NCBI GenBank assembly: GCA_049514435.1
Contig: JBEKVB010000019.1
Coordinates: 1-39,019 of the forward strand
DNA length: 39,019 nucleotides
DNA from: UBA4810 sp002479215
GTDB lineage: Bacteria > Desulfobacterota > Syntrophia > Syntrophales > Smithellaceae
Direction of reading: 5' to 3'
The number at the start of each line of letters is the position of its first letter. Positions within the stretch are counted from its first letter, which is position 1. The translations under genes were made by a program, and so were the position numbers. Below, one piece after another: positions 1 to 6,932 of this stretch. The notes beneath the pieces are model-generated. The model was not told where the DNA came from. It did no database searches and saw only the letters and a list, made by a program, of their open reading frames with translations.

Positions 1-210
1 AATCTACAAACCATGCTCTCAGGCATCAGGTGAAACACAGATTCACTCTTCCCTTTTACCCCGGTGTCCCAAAGTATTTTATACCATACGATAAATTATA
101 AGAACACAAGGTGAAACAGTTGGGTCAGTCAGGTTAGGACTTTTGCTTGCGGTGGCAGATTGATGACATTAGTTTTTATTGCCCCTGCTTTGCGGGATAA
201 TTCGGCTTAC

Positions 211-240
211 AAATTTCAATACACTTCGTTTTTGAAATTT
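211..240. terminator. Hairpin downstream of the AOR gene, possible terminator
   Basis: A perfect 9-bp inverted repeat, AAATTTCAA at 211-219 and TTGAAATTT at 232-240, encloses a 12-nt loop. It begins 9 nt past the stop codon of the minus-strand AOR gene. The stem is AT-rich and has no clear U tract, so termination is only a guess. I see no gene in 1-248. Confidence 0.35.
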
Positions 241-248
241 GAGTCTCA

Positions 249-2432
249 TTACCCGTTCATTTTGGTGATTCTTGTTTTTGTCTCCTTATTCAGGAAATTC
301 CACAGGCCTATTTGCTTGAGAGTTTCTACTTGCGGAATGCCGGCGGAGCTCCAGCCGCGCTCCTGATAATATACACTGATCAATTTTTTCAATTCGTCCT
401 TTCTATGCTTCATCAGGATTTCACGCTTCCCGGCAGTTTTCATTTTTTGAATCTCCGCCGGGAGCTTTTTTAGAATAATGCTCAGCCGCTGGTCGTGATA
501 ATCTTTTTCGGCATCATAGAGACTATCATCAATCGGTCCTATTGCCCTGTCGGGAATCCAGTCTTGTTCGCCCGTGTTCTTCCCGAAGGTCATTACATTC
601 ATCACCCGCTGTAAATTAATATCCCGGTCTGTCTGCTCGAATATTTTTTCCCAGGTCATATTTGTGCCCAACATGCCGTTATAAAAATCCGCGTAGATTT
701 CCTGAGAGGCGGGATTGATGTAGATATCCGTATTCTTGCGTTTCTCGGATTCGGGATTAAAAACATCCACCCAGGGCAGTTTGCACAAGCCCAGATTGTC
801 ATTACCCAGACGGACGCGCGGATAAGTGATTAGAGCCCTGGCGCTGTCCTGCAAGGTCGCAAACGCGCCCAGCAAATCGGCTTTGATAAGCCAGGCGGCG
901 GCATGGTGCGCCCCGATGTCGCTTGCGGCCGCATAGGAGGCCTGCATGGACAACGACCGGTGTGTTCGGTAAAGAGAAAAGGGAAGCCCTTTGGTTTGCA
1001 TGGCAAATCGTTCGAGTTCTTTTTTGGGATTCGGCTTACCGCTTCTTTTTGTATATTTATCGGCGATCCAATCGATGAGCTCAAGCATGCCTGCACCGGC
1101 GACCTTAGTTAAATTAGTTTCCTCGCGGGCAAGCTGATGAATAAATGTCAGCGCCGCTTGTTCGTCTCCCCAGGTCAGCGCGAATCCGTCTGTATCCTCT
1201 TTGGTCAGATACCCCCGCTGGTAGCATTCCATTAAAAAGGCCATGATTACGGCTGTGGTTATTGTATCGATCCCGTAATTATCGCAATGCCAATTGGCTT
1301 CCATGATAAATTCGGGATGCCACATGCCCAGGTTGGAGCCAAAACCGGCGGCCGTTTCATACTCGGGGCCATCCACCCATACCTTGTGACCTTTGTGTTC
1401 ACCGGAGGTCAATGTTACCCAGCCTCCCTTGGTGCACCTCAGATTACAGCCGGGAAAGCATCCATCCATGCCCCGCTGTTCAAAAAGGCGCTCCGCGTAG
1501 GCAGTCCCACAGATTTGTTCCGCCTGCGGGTCAGAACCCAACTGGTAATTTTTCACGGGCAGGGATTGGTAGGCTTCCTTATTCATAAAAGAGATAAGAC
1601 CGGCCGAGCCCTTGCGGCCCATCTTAAGCGATTGCGGATCAACCTCCTTGACGACCTTGTGGAGCTTCAATCCCGCTTGTTTCACCTTGTCCCAATCTGC
1701 CGCACCATAAGGATTTTCACCATGCGGGTAAGAAGCGAGGAGAACGATAGCGCGAATATTCTTATGCATCATGACGGAGCCCAGACCAGTGCGGCCCGCC
1801 TGCTTTGTCCGAAAGAGCCCCTTTGTCCCATCCACCGGTTTAGTGGCATCGAAATAATGACTGTTGATACAGCCATAGGCCGTGTTGGCCGCGCCGATAC
1901 CCGTTGTCAAAAAAACGATATCCTTCTTTTCATAGCCGGCGCCGACAAATTGATCAACGATGGCTTTCTCCAGATCGAAGACCTGATCAATAACCGGAGC
2001 TTTCGTTATGGACATCTCGTTTTTGAAACCGTCGATAATAATCATGGTATTCTTTTCGGCAATGCCCGTGATCTCCAAGGCATCGAAACCGGCGTATTTC
2101 AGGTAAGCGCCGAAATGGCCGCCGAAATTCGAGACACCCGGAATGTGTGTAAGGGGTGATAAAGAAATAGCCATGCATTTACTCGTTCCAGGAAATTGAG
2201 GAATGCCGCCGAGTGGGCCCGGCGAAAAAATCAGCGGATTTTCCGGAGCGTAGGCATTTGTTTTGTGGGTTACTCTCTTATGAAGCAGATAGAGTCCCAA
2301 TCCCCGGCCTCCGATAAAAAAATCCCTAATCTGCGGATCTAGTGGATGGGTAGCAATTTTACTGGTTTGCAAATTTATCGAAAGAATTTGATTGGCGTAT
2401 CCATGATGAAGCGGCATCTTTGTATATTTCAT
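249..2432 (-). CDS. Aldehyde:ferredoxin oxidoreductase family protein (tungsto/molybdopterin)
   Basis: A 727-residue member of the AOR family, cytosolic enzymes that carry a tungsten or molybdenum bis-pterin and one 4Fe-4S cluster and interconvert aldehydes or related substrates and acids with ferredoxin. The N-terminal part has the family glycine-rich stretch (GGRGLGLYLL, about residues 41-50) and PGPLGG near 71. The cluster ligands appear as three spaced cysteines, C325, C329 and C333 (CFPGCNLRC), plus a distal C550 in LGLCKLPW. The length is above the 600-650 of classical AORs. The substrate cannot be read from sequence; a BamB-type or another specialised subfamily is possible. The start at 2432 follows an AAGGAAATAG-type ribosome site. 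It lies 182 nt downstream of the AsmA-like gene on the same strand. Confidence 0.93.
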   Translation of the reverse strand: MKYTKMPLHHGYANQILSINLQTSKIATHPLDPQIRDFFIGGRGLGLYLLHKRVTHKTNAYAPENPLIFSPGPLGGIPQFPGTSKCMAISLSPLTHIPGVSNFGGHFGAYLKYAGFDALEITGIAEKNTMIIIDGFKNEMSITKAPVIDQVFDLEKAIVDQFVGAGYEKKDIVFLTTGIGAANTAYGCINSHYFDATKPVDGTKGLFRTKQAGRTGLGSVMMHKNIRAIVLLASYPHGENPYGAADWDKVKQAGLKLHKVVKEVDPQSLKMGRKGSAGLISFMNKEAYQSLPVKNYQLGSDPQAEQICGTAYAERLFEQRGMDGCFPGCNLRCTKGGWVTLTSGEHKGHKVWVDGPEYETAAGFGSNLGMWHPEFIMEANWHCDNYGIDTITTAVIMAFLMECYQRGYLTKEDTDGFALTWGDEQAALTFIHQLAREETNLTKVAGAGMLELIDWIADKYTKRSGKPNPKKELERFAMQTKGLPFSLYRTHRSLSMQASYAAASDIGAHHAAAWLIKADLLGAFATLQDSARALITYPRVRLGNDNLGLCKLPWVDVFNPESEKRKNTDIYINPASQEIYADFYNGMLGTNMTWEKIFEQTDRDINLQRVMNVMTFGKNTGEQDWIPDRAIGPIDDSLYDAEKDYHDQRLSIILKKLPAEIQKMKTAGKREILMKHRKDELKKLISVYYQERGWSSAGIPQVETLKQIGLWNFLNKETKTRITKMNG

Positions 2433-2563
2433 TTCCTATTTCCTTAGGTGATTTATTTTCGCAGGTTAAAGCAATGGAAATTTAAAATCAATGATAAAAA
2501 AGATATTTATGCCTGACGATTTTTTATTTAAATATTGTGGGATGAGCCGGCCGGCAATCTTAA

Positions 2564-2604
2564 TCTCTCTGACCCTCCCCCGGAATGGAGAAGAGACAGA
2601 GAGA
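2564..2604. terminator. Nested hairpin just after the AsmA-like gene
   Basis: TCTCTCTG (2564-2571) pairs with CAGAGAGA (2597-2604), and inside it CTCC (2575-2578) pairs with GGAG (2587-2590). It starts about 10 nt past the stop of the minus-strand gene ending at 2615. There is no long U tract, so it may terminate weakly or only protect the 3' end. A 10-bp palindrome GCCGGCCGGC lies slightly further on (2546-2555). Confidence 0.35.
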
Positions 2605-2614
2605 TACATTGGGC

Positions 2615-4026
2615 TTATTTCTTTTTGAACAGATCCTGGATGTTCTCCAGAGCTTTTTTCTGACCCCCTTCGAGGAGTTGTTTCCCGGCTTGCGTCGCGA
2701 CACTGCCGGCGGCTTTCTGGACTACAGTGCTGAGCGAGTCCAGCTGGGGTTGCACCAGCTGGACATTGGTCTTTCTGGTGGTGCCGCCGACCTTTAGTTT
2801 CAGATCGATCATGCCATCTTTATTGAGCAGGGGCTGCATGGCCGCCTCAGCCAGTTTATTCGAATCGGCGTATTTCTTTATCTCCGGGCTTTTAATGGCC
2901 TCTTCTATTTTTTTGGCCAGCGCTGTTTTGACGGCATCATTTATTTCCTTTTGCATGATCATGTCCAGATTCATGTCGATGGCCTTCGAATCCGTATTGA
3001 CCGCGCCGTCGAAGAGAAGCTTGGCCTCCTTAAGATCGAGTCTACCGTTGGAAAGTTCGGCCTTGTCGGTTTTGTAGCGCACGTCGACACCGGTTTCTTT
3101 GGAGTCTTTCCATTGTTGTTTGCCTTTCAAAAAGGAGATGTATTCCCCCAGATAATCTCCCAGCAGAGGAATGGCCGCCACGGAATTGAAAATTTGCAAT
3201 CCGGTGATCTCTCCATCGGGGATAGCGATATGTAAAATCACCTCGGGATCCAGATGCCGCGTTTTCACATCAAAGGGTATTACCTTTCCCGTGGCGTCGA
3301 GTGTAATATCGAAACTCTGAACGCTTCCTGTTTTCATAGCGCCGACTGTTTTCAGCCCCAGAGCCAGTTTCAACTTTACTTCATCTTTCTTTTCCAGTTC
3401 TTTGGGGTCTATGTTGATATCGTAGGCCAGAGTGGTCAGCTTATAAACCTGAAATTTCTGATCATATTCGCCGTCGTAGTAGTTGATGGTGCCGTTTTTG
3501 ATGCCGATTTCTCCCACGGTAATGGCGACGGGGATGTCATCGGCGGTGAGCGGTTTTAATGGTTGTCTGATTTCTTCATCGTCCGGCTGTTTCTTGGACT
3601 TGATTAAATCGGCGCAGTTTAAAACGCCCTGCTTGCTCCTGGTCAAATTTATTATGGGGCTGTATAAAACAAGTTCCTTGAGATCAAACTTCCTTTTTAG
3701 CAGGGGCAAAAACCTGATTTTGAAACGCAAAGTCTCCATGCCGGTAAAGAGATCGCTGGCGGGAACGGGTTTACCCTGAAGATCTGCAAGCTGCGGTGGG
3801 GTTTTAAAATTAGAAATGGCGACTTTTTTTATCTCAATTCCCGAAACGATGGAGAAAATGCTGACTCGATTTTTTCGATATAGACCTGTCTGTGTAGTGC
3901 CTGGGCAATCTGTGACGCGATAAAAGCTTTATCCACTTTGATCATGACGATAATGCCGGCAATAATGACGAAAATTAAAATGGCCGCAATCAAAGAACCG
4001 ATTGTGATAAGTATCTTTTTAAACAT
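2615..4026 (-). pseudogene. AsmA/DUF748-like membrane-anchored protein, frameshifted
   Basis: Two reading frames join into one protein of about 470 residues. The first runs from ATG at 4026 (strong GGGAGGAATT ribosome site) and starts with a membrane anchor (MFKKILITIGSLIAAILIFV), followed by IEKIESAF. It breaks near 3855. The second frame continues at once with IVSGIEIKKVAISNFKTPP and runs to 2615. The text is typical of AsmA/DUF748-like inner-membrane proteins that face the periplasm and are linked to envelope lipid transport. Adding one T to the T4 run in GCATTTTCTCC would restore a single frame. Whether this is a real mutation or a sequencing error cannot be told here; downstream codon structure looks intact, which favours an error or a very recent mutation. 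Confidence 0.8.
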
Positions 4027-4050
4027 AATTCCTCCCGTCTTTCCTTGAAT

Positions 4051-4164
4051 TCGGTAGCGAGCGCATTCCCCGTAGCTTGCTGCGGGGTAAGCGAGCGAAT
4101 CCGTAATTAATATTTCCTCAAGAATCGAAGATTCTCCGCGGCAAGCCGCGGAAAGCTTCAATTT
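4051..4164. repeat. Dispersed palindromic repeat, copy 1
   Basis: A composite of small hairpins: CCCCGTAGC/GCTGCGGGG (4068-4076 and 4079-4087, one mismatch), GAATC/GATTC (4122-4134), and TCCGCGGC/GCCGCGGA (4135-4142 and 4145-4152, perfect 8 bp with AA loop). The 45-nt block at 4120-4164 matches 27506-27550 at 41 of 45 positions, and both copies are preceded by GGTAGCGAGCG. It sits in the leader of the AsmA-like gene. Any apparent N-terminal extension of that gene through this repeat is artefactual. Confidence 0.75.
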
Positions 4165-4298
4165 CGAGCTAATGCTCATGAAAAAATAAATATCAATTAA
4201 CGGCAGTTCACTGCCTTAGCCCTTTAATACCTATATTAGGGGAAAAAATGCCGGGTGTCAATCCCGCGACTTGGAATTCCCCGGCACCGGCCGCGGGA

Positions 4299-4354
4299 GG
4301 TCGCGTTGTTTTAGGGAGCCTCCGGCTCCTGTAACCTAAAGGTCATCTGCGACC
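4299..4354. repeat. Three-tier nested inverted repeat
   Basis: Three arms nest around one centre: GGTCGC (4299-4304) with GCGACC (4349-4354), TTTAGG (4310-4315) with CCTAAA (4335-4340), and GGAGCC (4315-4320) with GGCTCC (4324-4329) around a TCC loop. It could be a decayed small mobile hairpin element or a structured RNA. No second copy was seen in the window. Confidence 0.5.
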
Positions 4355-4436
4355 GGAGGGGGCTCCACTGGTATGCGCAAATTTTGAGGAGCATGCTATC
4401 CAACGGATAAACACCATATTTGACTGACAATTTTTC

Positions 4437-4480
4437 TTGACAGACAATCGCACTTCTCTTATGCTTTATTAAAATAAAGC
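4437..4480 (+). promoter_or_regulatory. Sigma-70 promoter with overlapping palindrome
   Basis: TTGACA at 4437-4442 and TATGCT at 4460-4465 are separated by exactly 17 nt, close to the sigma-70 consensus. An 18-nt perfect palindrome, GCTTTATT-AA-AATAAAGC at 4463-4480, overlaps the -10 end and the expected start site near 4472, the usual place for a repressor operator or an initial-transcript hairpin. It faces the HEAT-repeat gene, leaving a leader of roughly 95 nt. Confidence 0.7.
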
Positions 4481-4566
4481 ACAGCCGTATTTAACAAAAT
4501 ATTTGAAATTAAGATAATATTTGGTTAAAATTAATACGATTCTTATCGGAAAAGGTAAAGGCAGTT

Positions 4567-6792
4567 ATGGATATAAAACAAAAATCTTTAGATGCACTTG
4601 TCCTTATGAACACAGCTATACAGAATGTGCGTCTCTATCCCCCTACCAGTGCGACAATTATTAATACTATCGAAAGGCTTCATCGGGATTTCCTGGACAT
4701 GTTTGCTCTGGAAGCTCCGATAATCTTTGCGGAATCAGAGAAAAATCTTTTGATCTGTGGAAAACCATTAGACCAGAAAGACCAGGAAAGACTCCAGGTT
4801 ACGACATTGCTGAACATCCTTCTCAATTTCGGTATTGAGAGCATCTCTTTCGATAAAGGGCTGGGAAAAGCGGAACTTGGTGCTTTTTTGGAGATACTTT
4901 CAAAAAGGCCGGAGAGTATAAAAAATGAGGGCGGTTTGCTCAAAATCATGGGCGAAAATAATGTGCAGCATATTTACCTGGATCAAAAGGTTTATGTCGC
5001 CATGGACAAGAGCCAGAAGATATTGTCCAGCCTTGATATAACCGATGATCAAATCACTCAGTTCTTTATGCATACTCATCCGCAATTGGCAGGCGATCCT
5101 AAAAAACTTCAAAAAATGATGAAGGATCCGGAATGGTTATTGCAAACTTTCCAAGCAGGGTTATCTCAGATGATGGAGCAAAGGGGAGCTTTATCCGATG
5201 TTGAGCTTTCTGAAAATCTGGAGAAAATGATAGCTGTAATGGATAAAGTTGCCGATTCGCTCGAGCAAAAAGATCGAGACAAGGTAGCGCAGCACATCGG
5301 GGAATCCATCACTGCCTTGGATTCCGGCATGATGCAGCAGCTACAAGCTCAGAAGATGGATCACCTTTTCGGTGGCGCGCTGATGAAATATTTCGTCAGC
5401 AAAATTGCCCGGGATAAACTTGTTAAAGCGCATACGTCCAATCAAGAGGTATCCGTTAAAACTCAAATCCCGGAAAGTGGCGCCGCTCTGGAAAAGACTG
5501 ACTATCAAAATCAAATCCTTAATCTTAAAGAAACACTTCACTCTATTCCCAAGGATGATCAAAAAGCCTTTCTGGACGCAACTTTAATGTTGGATTTACC
5601 CAAGCTTTTCGATCAACTCGATACTCAAAAAGAACACGAGACCATGGCGATAATTATCAACCGTTTGGTTGGCAATCTGTTCAGCAAAAATGCCGATGTG
5701 CGCGCTCAGGCATCTACGGCGCTCGCTGATATATTTGCAGGCCTCTCTCATGAGCGGCAGAATAAACTGATCGAAAAGTTATCGACTCAATTGATTGACT
5801 GGATCAAAATAGAACCTTTGGCAACACTAGCCTACAAGAAAATCTGTAATAATTTGAAAGACCTTGTCCATGATTTAATTCGCCAGGGACGCTTTGCCGA
5901 TGCAATCCCGATTTTGGACGTTTTCAGCAATATTAGTGCCGGAATTTTGGAAAAAAATGACAAGGCGCAAGAAATATCTTCAGATATTATTCAGTCTCTG
6001 GCATCAGAAGAGCACCTTTCCATTCTTTTTAAAGCATTTAAAACCAATAATCCAAACAAACAGGTTGAATCAGGGAGGGTATTGGTTAGGCTTGACGACG
6101 GTGCAATGAACCGTTTGCTGGATATTCTCCGGGATAAAAGCGATAGCGATGACCGTGTGCGCATTATGAAACTATTTATCGGAATTGGAAAGAGGGCTGT
6201 GCCGGTCGTCAGGGATAGGATCAATAAAACAGCGCCCTGGTATTATTTGCGCAATCTTGCGTACATACTCGGCCATATCGGTAACGAATCGAGCGCCAGC
6301 GCGCTTCAGCCTCTTCTACTGCATGAAAATAAACAACTGCGGATGGAAGCCTTAAAAGGTATTTATCGGACAGGCGGGAAAGAAAGAGGGGCTATCCTGC
6401 TATCCGTTTTGCCCCTTGCGGATGATCAATTCAAACTTAACATTATTGAAGCTCTCGGTAACGCGAAGTGTGTTGACGCAGTGCCCGAACTTCTATCTAT
6501 GCTAAAAAAACAGCGATTAGTGGCCCCATCGTTGCGTGCTGATCGGGAAGAGAGAATCTGTGCCACCCTTGGCTCCATTGGATCTCCCGAGGCGTTGTCC
6601 GCCCTTTCCAAAATCGCTAAATCGGTATTTTTCTTCCGTATCCACCCTCATGCCGCAAAGGTTAAAATTGCCGCCGGTATAGCTGTGGCATCCATTAGAA
6701 AAAAGCAGGAGGAAGCGGCGCAAGCAACAAAATCTACAAAAGCAGCACAAGAGGCGAAAGCGGCAGAAGCACTAGATGAGGTCGAAGTCTGA
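4567..6792 (+). CDS. HEAT-repeat protein of unknown function
   Basis: A 741-residue soluble protein with no signal peptide or membrane segment. The N-terminal 180 residues form a domain with motifs such as TAIQNVRLYPPTSATI, which I do not tie to a named family. The middle is long and helical, with acidic/lysine stretches. Roughly residues 500-680 are HEAT-like helical repeats (for example VVRDRINKTAPWYYLRNLAY, then ALQPLLLHENKQLRMEALKG and AVPELLSMLKK), usually protein-protein scaffolds. The C-terminal 30 residues are an Ala/Lys/Glu-rich low-complexity tail. Start ATG 4567 follows GGTAAAGG. It is monocistronic, with its own promoter upstream and the convergent copper locus downstream, so context gives no function. 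Confidence 0.85.
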   Translation: MDIKQKSLDALVLMNTAIQNVRLYPPTSATIINTIERLHRDFLDMFALEAPIIFAESEKNLLICGKPLDQKDQERLQVTTLLNILLNFGIESISFDKGLGKAELGAFLEILSKRPESIKNEGGLLKIMGENNVQHIYLDQKVYVAMDKSQKILSSLDITDDQITQFFMHTHPQLAGDPKKLQKMMKDPEWLLQTFQAGLSQMMEQRGALSDVELSENLEKMIAVMDKVADSLEQKDRDKVAQHIGESITALDSGMMQQLQAQKMDHLFGGALMKYFVSKIARDKLVKAHTSNQEVSVKTQIPESGAALEKTDYQNQILNLKETLHSIPKDDQKAFLDATLMLDLPKLFDQLDTQKEHETMAIIINRLVGNLFSKNADVRAQASTALADIFAGLSHERQNKLIEKLSTQLIDWIKIEPLATLAYKKICNNLKDLVHDLIRQGRFADAIPILDVFSNISAGILEKNDKAQEISSDIIQSLASEEHLSILFKAFKTNNPNKQVESGRVLVRLDDGAMNRLLDILRDKSDSDDRVRIMKLFIGIGKRAVPVVRDRINKTAPWYYLRNLAYILGHIGNESSASALQPLLLHENKQLRMEALKGIYRTGGKERGAILLSVLPLADDQFKLNIIEALGNAKCVDAVPELLSMLKKQRLVAPSLRADREERICATLGSIGSPEALSALSKIAKSVFFFRIHPHAAKVKIAAGIAVASIRKKQEEAAQATKSTKAAQEAKAAEALDEVEV

Positions 6793-6838
6793 AGCTGACA
6801 GAAAATAAAATGTAGCGAAGTAGGTAAAGATAAAACGT

Positions 6839-6883
6839 TTAATCTTTTTGCATTCTGCGGTCACGCCAGATCATAGATGGCGG
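6839..6883 (-). pseudogene. Degenerate 3' end of a cusA-like gene
   Basis: Read on the minus strand, this scrap ends MIWRDRRMQKD-stop. The intact CusA at 9910 ends MIWRGRSLQKN-stop. On the plus strand both share ACGCCAGATCAT at the same distance from the stop (27 nt beyond the start of TTA), then AGATGGCGG, with a 2-nt deletion in the scrap. Upstream similarity fades into sequence I cannot align. It lies between the HEAT-repeat gene and copA, at the far end of the locus from cusA. Confidence 0.55.
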
Positions 6884-6932
6884 CGGCAATGATGCCTCGT
6901 AATCCCTCCCCCTGTCATAATATCCCCCATTC

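Larger units (their letters stand above)
4027..4566. other. 540-nt spacer between divergent genes
   Basis: No gene is supported here. The spacer holds the dispersed repeat (4051-4164), a nested inverted repeat (4299-4354) and the promoter and palindrome upstream of the HEAT-repeat gene (4437-4480). The remainder, 4165-4298 and 4481-4566, shows nothing I can name; 4481-4566 is an AT-rich leader. Confidence 0.7.

Noticed and set aside
1287..2159. Long plus-strand frame of 290 codons opposite the AOR gene
   Set aside because: It is antisense to a clear AOR protein with cluster cysteines, its product resembles no family and it lacks a credible ribosome site.
4027..4179. N-terminal extension of the AsmA-like protein to 4179
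   Set aside because: The extension is encoded by the palindromic repeat; the ATG at 4026 has a strong ribosome site and begins a normal membrane anchor.
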